From the NCBI RefSeq assembly GCF_026239675.1, contig NZ_JAPIVQ010000012.1, positions 88,995 through 152,994 of the forward strand: a stretch of DNA of 64,000 nt, written 5' to 3'. Shown here piece after piece: positions 1-10,488 of this stretch. The DNA comes from Pedobacter sp. PLR. GTDB taxonomy: Bacteria > Bacteroidota > Bacteroidia > Sphingobacteriales > Sphingobacteriaceae. Every line of letters starts with the position of its first letter. Position 1 is the stretch's first letter. The position numbers were made by a program, and so were the translations under genes. The notes below the pieces were generated by a model. It was not told the DNA's origin. It was given only the letters and a program-made list of their open reading frames with translations, and ran no database searches.

Positions 1-974
1 AGCGAGGTATAATTTGGATTCTTGATATTAAAGGAAAGCCTTGTATCACTGTAATCGGTAAAAACCTTTAACATTCCTGTGCCCGAAGTTTTCAATTTAT
101 AATGAAGTGATAACTGCTTTTGTTCCGGATCCTTTTCCCAAAGCGTATATTGTGGTACCAAAGAATTATAAGGAGAAAAGTTATAATAATTACCACCCAG
201 GGTCAAAGAGCTGTTCTTAAAGCGATGGGTATGCGCTGCACCCAGGCCCAAACTAATTAATGCAAACTCCGTAGAAGATTTCTGAGCAACACCTCTGGTA
301 TCTAATGTTAAAACAGAAGACAATGCCTGGCCATTCGCCGCAGCATATCCATTGGTACTAAAAGTCGTCTTGTCAAAAAGGAAGGCAGAAAATCTGCTTC
401 TATTAGCCAGATCCGGCAAACGACTGCCAAAAGCATTCTTCACCAGCATCCCGTCGAACAGTACCGTAGTTTCTGCCGCTGTGCCCCCACGCACAAAAAA
501 GCCGGTTTCATTTCCTGCAGGAGCAGCACCTGGAAAAGTTTGCAATGCAGCAGTTACATCCGCAGCAGCGCCGGCAGTAAGCACCATAGCAATCGGGCTC
601 AGGGTATAATCCCGGTTAACCTCCGTCAGATTGCGCATATTCAGAATCTCAATTCCTGCCAGGTTATGGTTGTTTTCACGGAGGATAAAATTAACCTTTA
701 GGCTATCCCCTTTAATCAGCAAACGCAGACTATCTGGTAAATAACCAATTGCAGAAACACGAAGCAGGTAATTACCAGTGCTATTCGCCCTGAGGCGGAA
801 ACGTCCAATGGAATCAGTGGAGGTACCCAAACCCAGATTAACGACCCTGATGCTCACCCCTGGCATAGGCAAACCATCCGCAGACTGAACTTTTCCGGAC
901 AATATCGTTTGTCCGTAGCTAAAAAGCTGGCATAATATAAACCCCGCAAGTAGAAATATCTTCTTGTTCAGCAT
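1..974 (-). CDS. TonB-dependent outer membrane receptor, 3' end outside window
   Basis: The first 324 codons are visible and the gene runs off the left edge. The protein starts MLNKKIFLLAGFILCQLFSYGQ, a clear signal peptide. A carboxypeptidase-regulatory-like domain follows (about residues 25-105, with SGKVQSADGLPMPGVSI), then a TonB plug domain containing GFFVRGGTAAETTVLFDGM. The beta-barrel is only beginning when the window ends. It would sit in the outer membrane and import a ligand with energy from TonB/ExbBD. It lies 91 nt downstream of the metalloprotease gene on the same strand, so it may be the last gene of the sigma/FecR/SusCD operon, but no promoter or terminator in the gap settles this. 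The ligand cannot be told. Confidence 0.85.
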   Translation of the reverse strand, partial: MLNKKIFLLAGFILCQLFSYGQTILSGKVQSADGLPMPGVSIRVVNLGLGTSTDSIGRFRLRANSTGNYLLRVSAIGYLPDSLRLLIKGDSLKVNFILRENNHNLAGIEILNMRNLTEVNRDYTLSPIAMVLTAGAAADVTAALQTFPGAAPAGNETGFFVRGGTAAETTVLFDGMLVKNAFGSRLPDLANRSRFSAFLFDKTTFSTNGYAAANGQALSSVLTLDTRGVAQKSSTEFALISLGLGAAHTHRFKNSSLTLGGNYYNFSPYNSLVPQYTLWEKDPEQKQLSLHYKLKTSGTGMLKVFTDYSDTRLSFNIKNPNYTS

Positions 975-1065
975 TGTAAATGAAATTAAAAAAGGAATGG
1001 ATGGAGAAATAGCCTCCAGGCTAAATTTAGCGAGGAGGCTTGAGAAACGTATTGTGGAATGATTG

Positions 1066-3570
1066 TTAACCTTTAACGTAAAGGGCTTTATCAATTCTTT
1101 CCTGCATATCAATTAAATGATATTTGGTGATGCTATCCTGTGTTTTAGGAATTGCATTTTTTATACTGATGCGTATTCTTTTTAATTCGGCTTTAGCGAT
1201 TGAAGGCACATCCGTTTCTGAAGTTTGTACATTTTTAAAAGCAAGAATAGCGATTAAAGATCCAACATAACTTTTCTGCATATTTCTGCGGGAACGATCC
1301 ATTTTGATTTGAGCTGGATTTAAATCTCTCCAAATCATCTTGTGCAATGCATTTAAATGGTCATCAATGGTATAAGAACCTTTGCCAAACCGATTTGCAT
1401 TTGCTACAATGTTTTGCAGAAAGCCATCTCTTAATAAGGTATTTAATACTTTGACCTGAAAATCTTCCACAAAATGTGCTCCGGAAGGGTTTCCGCTTCC
1501 ATTGTACATTGGGTCCAATGTTCTGTCTTCCAAATCTTTATTCAACAACCAGGTAGGCGTCGTAAATAGCTCTTTATCAAAAAACTGCATGGCTTCTAAC
1601 TGCATTTTCCGGGGTGTTGCGGTATATACCGCTTTATTCTGACCCTGGCTACTATAGTTTCGGTTAACGCCACCGATATTTTTTAACACATGGTTTAAAT
1701 ACCTATTGTATTGAGTGGCAAGCTCCGTATGGATTTTAGTTAAATTAGTATAATCAGCATCTTTTTCATAGACCCAATTTTTCAATTTTGGTAGTATTCT
1801 TTTTAGGTTTTTAATCCCATAAACACTGGCTTTCATCGCATTATCACCCAGATCCTCTGTTTGAGAACGTGGATCGCCATACTCCGTTTCACCATCTCCA
1901 AACCATAATCTAGGGTTTGCAGATACACGGTCAACTATCCATTGGTTAACAATTTTCTGATCTTCATCAGCATTGGCTGCAAAGCTATTTTTGTAGCCCC
2001 ATTCAATTGCCCATTTGTCATAATCGCCAATTTTAGGGAATAAGTATTCTTGAGGAATGTGATCTTCTGGTTGGGCAACATAGTTAAAACGGGCATAATC
2101 CATCATACTGGCCGTATGTCCATACTTTTTCAGGTAACTTAAACTTCTCAAACTATCAACAGGGGTTTTACTGCTCGAACCGAAATTGTGACGTAAACCT
2201 AAGGTATGGCCAACTTCGTGGCTCGATACAAAACGAATCAATTCGCCCATTAACTTGTCATCCAACTTGGCTTTTCTTGCTTCAGGATCATTAGCACCTG
2301 CCTGAATGATGTACCATTGATTTAATAATTCCATGATATTATGGTACCAACCAATATGGGTTTGAATAATCTCTCCACTGCGTGGATCGGCAACATGTGG
2401 TCCGTAAGCATTACTAGTCGCTGATGGCAGGTAATTCAGAACAGAATAACGCGCATCATCCATATGCATGTTGCTATCATTTTCTGGCCAGGCTTTTCCT
2501 ACTACTGCATTTTTGAAACCTGCTTTTTCAAAAGCGACTTGCCAGTCTTCTATACCTGCAATTAAAAAAGGCACCCATTGTTTTGGCGTAGCTGGATCGA
2601 TATAAATAACGATTGGTTTTTTAGGCTCCACCAATTCTCCTTTTTTCCATTTCTCAATATCCTGATCTTTAGGCTCTAAACGCCACCTGGAAATAAACTG
2701 CTTAGACTCTGCATGGTGCTGGTCGTCCGCGAAAACATTATATTGTCGGGCAAAATAACCCACTCTTTTATCAAAAAACCTTCTTTGCATCGGCGTTTTA
2801 GGCAATACAATAAATGAAGTACTGGTTTCTAAACTTACGGTGCCTGTACCAGCTATTGCTTGTTTACCGGGTAAACTCTTACTAATACCAATTTCAACAT
2901 TTAATGGATAAGCACGAATAGACTCTATATAAGTATCCTTTAATGGAGAAGCTGAAAGCTTTTTCAGTAATGGAGAAGTCGAATTGATACTATTTATGAA
3001 ATTGTATTCTGTTAAAAATTTAGTCACATCAATTACATAACTACCCGAGTCTTTAGCATAGGCAATAATAGGGAATGTTGCGATGAGCGGATTTAAATTG
3101 GAGGCTAAAACCGCTTTGCTAATGTTGCTTTTCGGATCAGCTTCATTAAGAATTAAATTAAAACGAACTCTAATGGAGGAATCCGGACCTAGTTCAAATT
3201 GAATTAAGTTTTCATCCAATTGCTCTCCCGCAAACATATCGAAATTACCCGGAACCTTTTTTAGCCGGTTGATGACCATAATATCTCTCTTCAACAAGCT
3301 ATCAGGTATTTCAAAATAGATGGTATCTCTATGCTGGTGTACATTAAATAAGCCTTTCTGGCTCTTAAAATCCTTATTGATGACGCTTTCGTAAGGTTTT
3401 ATTTTTTTTAAAGGATTAATCTTAGGCTTTACAACGGCCTTGGTGGTATCAGATAAAGCGATCTTCGATCTTCTGGATTTTTTACTTTTCTTGTCTTGCG
3501 CCTGCGCTAAGAAAGAGCTGAAAATCAAAAGAACAATTAATAAAAGTTTAGTACAGTTGTTAATTTTCAT
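1066..3570 (-). CDS. Secreted zinc metalloprotease, DUF5117/DUF4953 (metzincin-like) family
   Basis: 834 residues from the chosen start, MKINNCTKLLLIVLLIFSS, which begins a signal peptide ending near AQAQ; an ATG 40 codons upstream would bury this signal and overlap the previous gene. The active site is HEVGHTLGLRH from His451, matching HExxHxxGxxH with the three zinc-binding histidines, and SMMDY downstream fits the Met-turn of metzincins. The length (about 830) and the pattern of an N-terminal beta-rich half followed by the protease half fit the Bacteroidetes DUF5117/DUF4953 proteins. It should cleave proteins or peptides in the periplasm or at the cell surface. It follows a lipoprotein gene with a 19-nt gap, inside the SusCD locus, which suggests that the locus handles peptides. 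Confidence 0.85.
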   Translation of the reverse strand: MKINNCTKLLLIVLLIFSSFLAQAQDKKSKKSRRSKIALSDTTKAVVKPKINPLKKIKPYESVINKDFKSQKGLFNVHQHRDTIYFEIPDSLLKRDIMVINRLKKVPGNFDMFAGEQLDENLIQFELGPDSSIRVRFNLILNEADPKSNISKAVLASNLNPLIATFPIIAYAKDSGSYVIDVTKFLTEYNFINSINSTSPLLKKLSASPLKDTYIESIRAYPLNVEIGISKSLPGKQAIAGTGTVSLETSTSFIVLPKTPMQRRFFDKRVGYFARQYNVFADDQHHAESKQFISRWRLEPKDQDIEKWKKGELVEPKKPIVIYIDPATPKQWVPFLIAGIEDWQVAFEKAGFKNAVVGKAWPENDSNMHMDDARYSVLNYLPSATSNAYGPHVADPRSGEIIQTHIGWYHNIMELLNQWYIIQAGANDPEARKAKLDDKLMGELIRFVSSHEVGHTLGLRHNFGSSSKTPVDSLRSLSYLKKYGHTASMMDYARFNYVAQPEDHIPQEYLFPKIGDYDKWAIEWGYKNSFAANADEDQKIVNQWIVDRVSANPRLWFGDGETEYGDPRSQTEDLGDNAMKASVYGIKNLKRILPKLKNWVYEKDADYTNLTKIHTELATQYNRYLNHVLKNIGGVNRNYSSQGQNKAVYTATPRKMQLEAMQFFDKELFTTPTWLLNKDLEDRTLDPMYNGSGNPSGAHFVEDFQVKVLNTLLRDGFLQNIVANANRFGKGSYTIDDHLNALHKMIWRDLNPAQIKMDRSRRNMQKSYVGSLIAILAFKNVQTSETDVPSIAKAELKRIRISIKNAIPKTQDSITKYHLIDMQERIDKALYVKG

Positions 3571-3589
3571 TGTTTTTTTTATTCTAGGT

Positions 3590-4150
3590 TTAAAAATTCG
3601 TGTTTTCTTGAATGATTTTCCTGGCGGTAATTCCAGGTAAATTGTTGAGCGCTGCTTTAAATTCTTCCGCATTTGATGCGGAACCAGCATCCCAACGGAT
3701 GATTACAGGGACAGCAAAAGTCTCTTCCTTTTCTAAACTGTATGCTTCTTTTTCGCCGGTTTCTGTGGGATTATTTCTTAAATCAAGCATAATGCCTTTA
3801 TTTTCTGCGGACCATTCTTTTAAATAGGTAGCCATAAATGGTTTTACTGTTTTAATTAAATTTAATACGGTCTCCCCTGTTTCTGAATTTAGTTGAACAG
3901 ACAGAAAGTCACTATGGTCTACACCATCTTGCAGGCTGACCAGTTCTGTGTTAAATTTCATTCCCAAAAAAGTATACGTTTTGGCAAGTAAAGGTGTTTT
4001 TGTTTCTGCAACTTCAAAGGAATCTAGTGGCATGGTTTTTCTTTCGTCACTTTCAGGCACTCCATAGTAGTCCCCACAAGATAAGATCAGCACGCTTGAA
4101 GAAAATAAGGCAATAGCTGCCCAGACCTTCATGGATGAATAAGGTTTCAT
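3590..4150 (-). CDS. Small lipoprotein of unknown function
   Basis: 186 residues. The N-terminus has a signal peptide with the lipobox LILSC, so the mature protein should be lipid-anchored, probably in the outer membrane. I recognise no domain in the remainder. It lies between susD (27 nt downstream of it) and the metalloprotease (19 nt upstream of it), all on the minus strand, so it is almost certainly co-transcribed. By position it could be a surface binding lipoprotein or a protease partner; that is inference. The first ATG is used; one at codon 7 would also give a good signal peptide. Confidence 0.75.
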   Translation of the reverse strand: MKPYSSMKVWAAIALFSSSVLILSCGDYYGVPESDERKTMPLDSFEVAETKTPLLAKTYTFLGMKFNTELVSLQDGVDHSDFLSVQLNSETGETVLNLIKTVKPFMATYLKEWSAENKGIMLDLRNNPTETGEKEAYSLEKEETFAVPVIIRWDAGSASNAEEFKAALNNLPGITARKIIQENTNF

Positions 4151-4177
4151 GGTAAAAGTTTATGATGGTTTTATTAA

Positions 4178-5665
4178 TTAATAGCCCGGGTTTTGTGTTA
4201 ATCCAGGGTTTGCTATAATTTCTTTTGATGGAATTGGGAATACTAATTTATTGGCGTTAATGGCACTTTTCTCAGGTGTTTTTGCCAGTTCAATTAAAGC
4301 CTTCCCTGTTCTTTTCAGATCAAAAAAGCGGTGCCCCCACTCTGTGAAAAGTTCAGAACGGCGTTCCTGTGCAATCGCGGCTAAAATACCAGCCTGGTTG
4401 CTTGCTAAACTATTATCCAAACCAGCACGGTTTCGGATTTTATTGAGATCAGCTAAAGCCAGATCTGCTTTATTTTGCATAGCCAACGCTTCTGCGCGTA
4501 TTAAATAGATTTCGGCCAATCTAATCACAATATAACTCGTTCTTTCTTGCTCATCATTGGGATATTTATTAGAGAAGTAGTATTTTTTGCCATTGTAAGG
4601 TGCATCCGTTGGACTTCCATTATAGTTTACCCAGGTTGTTTTACGCTGATCTCCGCTTTCAAAAGCATTCACTAAATTTTCATTCAAGTAAAATATCGGA
4701 ACAAGATATGGTTGAAACTCTGAATACATTGAAGGATCTAAAAACATTTCCTGATCTGCTTCTGGTAATAAATACAGTGGTAAGAAAGGGACTAAAGAAA
4801 CCGTTTCACTCATCCGTCCTATTAAAACGCTCCTATTCACGTTTAATTCAAAAATGGTCTCCCGACTATTTTGTTCGAAAGTATGGGCTAAGGCGGCTAA
4901 ACTAAATTGGCCACTGTTCATTACATTATTGGCATGTATGGCAGCTTGTTCCCAGTTTTTAGCATACAAATAGGTTCTGGCTAAAAGCGCTTCTGCACTG
5001 AGTTGATTGGCTTTTGTTCTAACAGTACTACTTGCAGTACTTTGTGGAAATAATGCAATCGCCTCCGTTAGATCTTTAATAATTTGTTCATAAACGGCTT
5101 GTTGCGAAACCCGGATCAATTTTATAGTCTCACTATATTTACTGCTTAAAGGCAGTGGTATTTCTCCATAAAAGTTACTGAGGTAAAAAAAGTTAAATGC
5201 CCTGATAAACTTTGCCGATGCTTTCAATTCGTTCCTCTTCCCGGGGGTAAGCAGAGCGGATGTTGAAGCTTGCTCTCCATCTAATATTGCATTTGCAGCA
5301 TAAATATTTTTATAAGCAGCTGTCCACAACAAATTCGCAGATATTGTATTTCCTATAAGCATGGAATTGGTAAACAACTCATTATCTTCGCGATAGTCAA
5401 CAGGATTACTGGGTACCAATTCATCCGCTGCTAAGCCCCCATACATGCTTGCACCACCAAAAGTTAAAAGCGGAGCTCCATCTGTGCCAACCATTTGGCT
5501 ATATAATCCGGCTAAAGTTTGGCTCGCCTGATCATCAGAACTAAAAATCTTAACACTGGTTACGGTGTCTATCGGTTCGTCTATATCCACCAGTTTTTTA
5601 CAAGCCACAGTAAATACCACTGCTAATAACAGCAGACATTTGATATAATTAGTATTTAATTTCAT
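4178..5665 (-). CDS. SusD/RagB-family outer membrane lipoprotein
   Basis: 495 residues from MKLNTNYIKC; an ATG eight codons upstream would overlap the end of susC, while this start leaves an 11-nt gap. The lipobox VACKK follows a hydrophobic stretch, so it is a lipoprotein. The N-terminal TPR-like helices and the C-terminal SusD region (IVIRLAEIYLIRAEAL, then RRSELFTEWGHRFFDLKRTG near the end) are typical of RagB/SusD. The protein caps the SusC pore on the cell surface and binds the incoming oligomer. It pairs with the susC gene immediately upstream. Substrate is unknown; RagAB of Porphyromonas takes up peptides, and the nearby protease favours that type. Confidence 0.93.
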   Translation of the reverse strand: MKLNTNYIKCLLLLAVVFTVACKKLVDIDEPIDTVTSVKIFSSDDQASQTLAGLYSQMVGTDGAPLLTFGGASMYGGLAADELVPSNPVDYREDNELFTNSMLIGNTISANLLWTAAYKNIYAANAILDGEQASTSALLTPGKRNELKASAKFIRAFNFFYLSNFYGEIPLPLSSKYSETIKLIRVSQQAVYEQIIKDLTEAIALFPQSTASSTVRTKANQLSAEALLARTYLYAKNWEQAAIHANNVMNSGQFSLAALAHTFEQNSRETIFELNVNRSVLIGRMSETVSLVPFLPLYLLPEADQEMFLDPSMYSEFQPYLVPIFYLNENLVNAFESGDQRKTTWVNYNGSPTDAPYNGKKYYFSNKYPNDEQERTSYIVIRLAEIYLIRAEALAMQNKADLALADLNKIRNRAGLDNSLASNQAGILAAIAQERRSELFTEWGHRFFDLKRTGKALIELAKTPEKSAINANKLVFPIPSKEIIANPGLTQNPGY

Positions 5666-5676
5666 AGTATATTTCT

Positions 5677-8600
5677 CTAAAAAGTACAATTTAAACCCAT
5701 GGTAAACACTCTTGTTGGTGGCATTCCACCGGATTGTTGTGTTTCTGGATCCATCCCTTTGTATTTAGTAATCACAAAAATATTCTGCCCGGTAACATTA
5801 ACTGATAATGCACTTATCCCTAAAAATTTGAGCGCGTTCCCAGGCAAGCTATAAGCCAGTTGTATATTTTTTAGCTTGATAAAATCTGCGTCTACCAAAT
5901 AGGCATCAGAGCTGCCATAATAACCATTATCTGGGGTGCTTAGGTTTGTGAATTTGGCATAAAGAGCCTGATCACCAGGTTGCCGCCAGGTATTTTCATA
6001 CCCGTACTTTGTTATGTTTCTACTACCAAGAGGTTGGGTACCAAATTTCCCTTTGATTTTGCTGTAATAAAATTGAGTAGACAGACTAATATTTTTGAAT
6101 CTGAAACTTTGGGTCATTCCTCCAAAAAATTCTGGGGAAGTATTGATCGCTACACCCCGGTCATCTCCTAAGGTACCGGCCGGAACATTGCCGAGATAGG
6201 AGACTTTTCCATCTCCATCAAAATCATAATAAGTGTACAGCCCTGTATTAGGGTCTACGCCCAAACTTTTGAAAACATAACTGTTGTTCAATGATTGGCC
6301 AATTTTATAATAACTGTAATATGGAGATTCTTCAAAGTTTTCGTATCCGACTAATTTGTTGTCGTTCTTAGAAAAATTGAAACTGGTGTTCCAGCTGAAG
6401 TTTTTGGTGTTGATGATTTGGGCTGTAAGCATGAATTCAATCCCCTTATTTTCTACTTCTGCAGGAGAGTTCATCACAATGTTATTGAAACCAGTATAGA
6501 TTGGTGATGGAAATTCTAACAACTGATTGTTTGTATAATCAGAATACCAGGCAAAATCTATGTTTACAACATCTTTAAAGAAGGCTAAGCTTAGCCCAAG
6601 TTCTGTTTTTTTGTTTTGCTGCCATCTAAAATCGCTGTTGGGTTGTATTTGTGGTACAAGTGCATTGACTCCATCGTAGGGCCATAATTTAACTCCTAAA
6701 TAGTCATTTCCATATTGCGTTAAATATTTATAATCGCCAACAGCATCGCTTCCTAAAATTCCATAACTACCCCTTAATTTAATTAAGCTGATCGCTTTTG
6801 GCAGGTATTTTTGCACCCATTTTTCTTCAGATACAATCCAGGCGGCACCAATGGAACCAAAATTACCATAACGGTTATCCGGACCAAAACGGCTGCTTCC
6901 ATCTCTTCTGGCGTTTAAGTTTAAAATGTATTTATTTTCCCAGTTGTAATTTATTCTGGCAAATACACCTGCGTATTTATAGGCTAAAACCGACTCCTTA
7001 TTCACATAGGTAGTTGCCGCGTTAATGCTGGTTAATTGTTCGTCGGAGGCAAAACCTGAAGCAGTTAATATGCGGGAATTTGTGGAGTTATTTTGGAAAG
7101 TCCCTCCTAGTAGCAGCGCTAATTTTCCTTTTCCAATAAAAGTATTATAATTTGCCTGAGGCTCTACTAAAAAATTTTTAGCGCTCATGTTGGAGGTGAT
7201 TATGGTCGCTTTAGAATCTGGACTTAAGGCTATATTAAAGCTAGCAAGAGGTAAAATATTTCTTAAGTCTGAATTATTACTGTTATAGCCGAAGTTTACC
7301 TTAAAATTAAAGTTATTAAAAAAGCTATAGCCTATACTTATACTAGAATTTAAATAGTCGTTAGTGTTTTTCTTTGGTCTTTTTAAGGAGGTAAATGCAT
7401 CCATCTCATTGGCCCATTCCTTAAAATTAAAGCCGCCTTTTACATCAAAAATATCAGGCGCATTGGTTGGTGCTATAGCGATATCTCCTACTGAAATACT
7501 GTTATCTTCTGATGAGGTATAACTCGCCATGAATTCTATTTTAAATCGTTGATCTAAACTGTTGTGTGATAAAGAAGTATTAGCAGAAATACGCTGGTTT
7601 AGGCCGCTGTATGTACTAATATCTTTAGTCCGGTTTAATCCTGATGATAATCTAAAAGTAGTTTGCGCGTCTCCACCACTGAGGTTCGCATCAAAATTGG
7701 TCCATTTACCTAAGTTTCCGTAACCCATCTCCTGCCAATCAGTATATCTGTTTTGGTCATATTTTAATAATTCGGGTGCAGTTAGTATGGTAGGTGTGGT
7801 GCCATCATTTTTGAAAGCCTGCCTGCGCATATCCAGGTACTGTTCGGTATTTAATAAGTCCCATTTTTTAATGATCATTTTAACGCCTTGCTGACCATTA
7901 ATAGCAAAGGTTGTTTTGCCTGCTTTACCCTTTTTTGTGGTAATTAAAATGACGCCGTTTCCACCTCTACTTCCATATATCGCCGTAGCATCTGCATCTT
8001 TTAATACGTCAATCGATTCTATATCACCCGGATTAATGTTATACAATGGACTATTGCCATTTAGCCCGGTAGAGATCGCACTTTGCGTACCTGCACCTAA
8101 AGCATTAGATACGGGGCTTAATATGGTGAGTGGCACACCATCAATAATGTATAATGGCTCTGAGCTAAGATTAGCGTTAATTGATTTTCGTCCTCTTAAT
8201 TCAATTTTTTTAAGGCCGGCATCCCGGCTATCTAGACTCGTAATTTCTAAACCAGGTACTGCACCTTGCAAAGCCATAATTGGGTTATCCAGCAATTGCT
8301 TTCCAATATCGCTGGCAGTAACGCGGACAATGTTACCCGTAGCTAATCGCTGTGTAGTTTTACCGTAACCCTGGACTACTATCGCATCTAAGGCATTGGT
8401 AGTTTCCGTTAAATAAACAAAAATTCCCATATTATTTTTAACTGCAACATATTTATTAACATAACCAATATAACTACAAACTAAGGTATCTGTTGGTAAT
8501 ACATCTTTTATAGTAAAGACACCTCTAATGTCCGTATATACTGCCTTTTTAGTCCTTTTAACCATGACGGTTGCACCGATCAAGGGCGTACTGGTTTTTT

Positions 8601-9087
8601 CAATAAAAACATAACCCGTAATGTCATTGGCATTTAATTGATAATCCAGGTTCTCCTTCAGGCTTTCAAAAAATGATTTTTCCTTAATGAGAACGGTATG
8701 TTCTTCGAGGCTATAGGTTAAGTTTTGTCCTTTTAAACATTGCTTTAAAGCCTCATTTATATCCGCATTTTTAATGTTGATATTGAATGTTGATGCTTTC
8801 TGAATTACTTTAGCATCAAATAGAAAGTCGTAGCCACTTTGCTGACGAATTAATTTTAAAGCTTTTTCTAAGCTGATATTGGTTTGGTTGATATTGATTT
8901 TCTGGGCATAGCTACTGGCACTGACCTGTAGCATGGCGGCGAATACAATAAGAAAAACAAGTTGAATACGCATAATGATTTTTCGCCTTAAGGCTGGACT
9001 GAGCTGGTTAGACTTCCTGTCCGGGCATATACTCAACTTCTGCATACAGGAATTTATCCCATATGAGAAATTACTACTAAATTTCAT
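5677..9087 (-). CDS. SusC/RagA-family TonB-dependent transporter with STN domain
   Basis: 1136 residues. An N-terminal extension precedes a signal peptide (MRIQLVFLIVFAAML, about residues 39-60), as in many FecR-coupled SusC proteins. Next come an STN (secretin/TonB short N-terminal) domain at about 65-125, a carboxypeptidase-regulatory-like domain at about 155-230, and a plug carrying SIDVLKDADATAIYGSRG and GVILITTKKGKAGK, the hallmark of the SusC family. A 22-strand barrel of normal length follows. STN domains contact FecR-type anti-sigma factors, so this transporter probably senses its own ligand through the fecR and sigma genes directly upstream. It forms the pore for the SusD lid encoded next. 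A later in-frame ATG exists at codon 15. Confidence 0.95.
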   Translation of the reverse strand: MKFSSNFSYGINSCMQKLSICPDRKSNQLSPALRRKIIMRIQLVFLIVFAAMLQVSASSYAQKININQTNISLEKALKLIRQQSGYDFLFDAKVIQKASTFNINIKNADINEALKQCLKGQNLTYSLEEHTVLIKEKSFFESLKENLDYQLNANDITGYVFIEKTSTPLIGATVMVKRTKKAVYTDIRGVFTIKDVLPTDTLVCSYIGYVNKYVAVKNNMGIFVYLTETTNALDAIVVQGYGKTTQRLATGNIVRVTASDIGKQLLDNPIMALQGAVPGLEITSLDSRDAGLKKIELRGRKSINANLSSEPLYIIDGVPLTILSPVSNALGAGTQSAISTGLNGNSPLYNINPGDIESIDVLKDADATAIYGSRGGNGVILITTKKGKAGKTTFAINGQQGVKMIIKKWDLLNTEQYLDMRRQAFKNDGTTPTILTAPELLKYDQNRYTDWQEMGYGNLGKWTNFDANLSGGDAQTTFRLSSGLNRTKDISTYSGLNQRISANTSLSHNSLDQRFKIEFMASYTSSEDNSISVGDIAIAPTNAPDIFDVKGGFNFKEWANEMDAFTSLKRPKKNTNDYLNSSISIGYSFFNNFNFKVNFGYNSNNSDLRNILPLASFNIALSPDSKATIITSNMSAKNFLVEPQANYNTFIGKGKLALLLGGTFQNNSTNSRILTASGFASDEQLTSINAATTYVNKESVLAYKYAGVFARINYNWENKYILNLNARRDGSSRFGPDNRYGNFGSIGAAWIVSEEKWVQKYLPKAISLIKLRGSYGILGSDAVGDYKYLTQYGNDYLGVKLWPYDGVNALVPQIQPNSDFRWQQNKKTELGLSLAFFKDVVNIDFAWYSDYTNNQLLEFPSPIYTGFNNIVMNSPAEVENKGIEFMLTAQIINTKNFSWNTSFNFSKNDNKLVGYENFEESPYYSYYKIGQSLNNSYVFKSLGVDPNTGLYTYYDFDGDGKVSYLGNVPAGTLGDDRGVAINTSPEFFGGMTQSFRFKNISLSTQFYYSKIKGKFGTQPLGSRNITKYGYENTWRQPGDQALYAKFTNLSTPDNGYYGSSDAYLVDADFIKLKNIQLAYSLPGNALKFLGISALSVNVTGQNIFVITKYKGMDPETQQSGGMPPTRVFTMGLNCTF

Positions 9088-9160
9088 ACATTTGAATAGT
9101 TTGGGTTATCGGTTTAATTGTTTGTTCGCATGAATATTAATCAGGGGTAATCCAATACTT

Positions 9161-9186
9161 TTCAGGAGTGTTAGCGCACTCCTGAA
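9161..9186. other. Hairpin between fecR and susC
   Basis: A perfect 10-bp inverted repeat (TTCAGGAGTG / CACTCCTGAA) with a 6-nt loop lies in the 128-bp gap between fecR and susC. No T-run follows on either strand, so it is not a standard intrinsic terminator. It could be a processing or transcript-stabilising stem that lets susCD be expressed above the regulator genes. Confidence 0.5.
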
Positions 9187-9215
9187 TTATTAAGATTCCC
9201 TGTAGTAAAGTAGAA

Positions 9216-10394
9216 TTACTTCATCACAGTCACCCTCCTTCCATCAATTCTAATTTTCAGGCCTGTTATAGGTTCAATAATTTTGATTAAGCCGGAAATA
9301 TTTTTTGAACGGGAAACCCAGCCTCCCAGCTTGACCGCCTTTGGATCAACATCCTGAAAAACCACCTCCACATCATACCAGCGTTCTATTTTTTTCATCA
9401 CACTCGCCAAATCCTCATCTTTAAATATAAAGTCGCCGTTTTTCCAGGCCATAACGCTTTCCAGATCTGCTGCCGCTCTTTTCAAGCGGTCATTGTGCAC
9501 ATCCAGTGTCGCCTGCTCACCTGGCTTCAAGATAAGGTCCTGTTCTTTACTGCTTGTTTTAATCCGGCCTTCCAGCAAAGTGGTGACCTGATTTTCTTCA
9601 TCCGGATAGGCATTCACATTAAAGTGTGTGCCCAATACCTCCACCACCTGGTTGGAAGTATGTACCAGAAAAGGACGGTTTGCAAAGTGTGCTACTTCAA
9701 AGTAAGCCTCCCCGCTTAGGGTCACTTCCCTTTTCTTAGTACTAAAAACGTTGGAATATTTAAGTTTAGAAGCTGCATTTAGCCAAACTGCTGTACCGTC
9801 CGGAAGACGTACCTGATATTGACCGCCCCTTGGCGTCTCAATGGTATTGATCAAACCCGCATTTTTAGAACCGAAATCATTGATGGTATAAATCAGCTGT
9901 CCGTCTTTGGTCTTGGTAATTTGTACGCCGGCTTCAAGATTCTGCGTTCCGTTTTTCAGGGTATCCAGTAGAATCACTTCGCCGGTACCTAATACCAATC
10001 GTGCTTTATTGGAACCGGGGCCAATCAAACTTGCCGCCAGTTCCTGTCCTTTATCATAAGTATTACGCTGTTGTATATAAAGCCCGAGGCCAAGACAAAG
10101 TGCAATAGATGCTGCAATGGAAATGCTGGTCCATAATTTCCTGCGACCAGGTGTTTTCAATTCGATAGCTGGAGATGGAGCATTCAATACCGCAGATAAT
10201 ATGCGATTTTCCTGTTCCGCAGAAAACGGACTTTGGATCGGCTCAAAGCCGTAGTAATGCTGGTCTATGATTCTTTTCAATTGCTGATCATAATTCCCGG
10301 AATCAATGAGGCGCAACAGTTCTTCCGTTTCAGCAGGACTGCCTTGCTTACTGAAATACTGTTCGAATAAATAGGAAAATCGTTCTTCTAGCAT
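9216..10394 (-). CDS. FecR-family anti-sigma factor
   Basis: 392 residues. The cytoplasmic N-terminal part (about 1-85) would hold the ECF sigma factor. One membrane span follows (about 88-108, SIAASIALCLGLGLYI). The periplasmic part has the FecR domain (about 185-280, with TPRGGQYQVRLPDGTAVWLN) and a C-terminal DUF4974 domain (about 320-390) that meets the STN domain of the partner SusC. The gene lies 94 nt downstream of the sigma factor gene and just upstream of susC, the standard order for trans-envelope signalling in Bacteroidetes. It should keep the sigma factor inactive until the SusC transporter binds ligand. Confidence 0.94.
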   Translation of the reverse strand: MLEERFSYLFEQYFSKQGSPAETEELLRLIDSGNYDQQLKRIIDQHYYGFEPIQSPFSAEQENRILSAVLNAPSPAIELKTPGRRKLWTSISIAASIALCLGLGLYIQQRNTYDKGQELAASLIGPGSNKARLVLGTGEVILLDTLKNGTQNLEAGVQITKTKDGQLIYTINDFGSKNAGLINTIETPRGGQYQVRLPDGTAVWLNAASKLKYSNVFSTKKREVTLSGEAYFEVAHFANRPFLVHTSNQVVEVLGTHFNVNAYPDEENQVTTLLEGRIKTSSKEQDLILKPGEQATLDVHNDRLKRAAADLESVMAWKNGDFIFKDEDLASVMKKIERWYDVEVVFQDVDPKAVKLGGWVSRSKNISGLIKIIEPITGLKIRIDGRRVTVMK

Positions 10395-10488
10395 AAATTT
10401 AATAGATGCAGGCCATAGAAATCTGCCTCATCTACACTAAAGAGTAAATACTCAGGAAAAAGGGGGTAATGGATTTAAAATATATTTT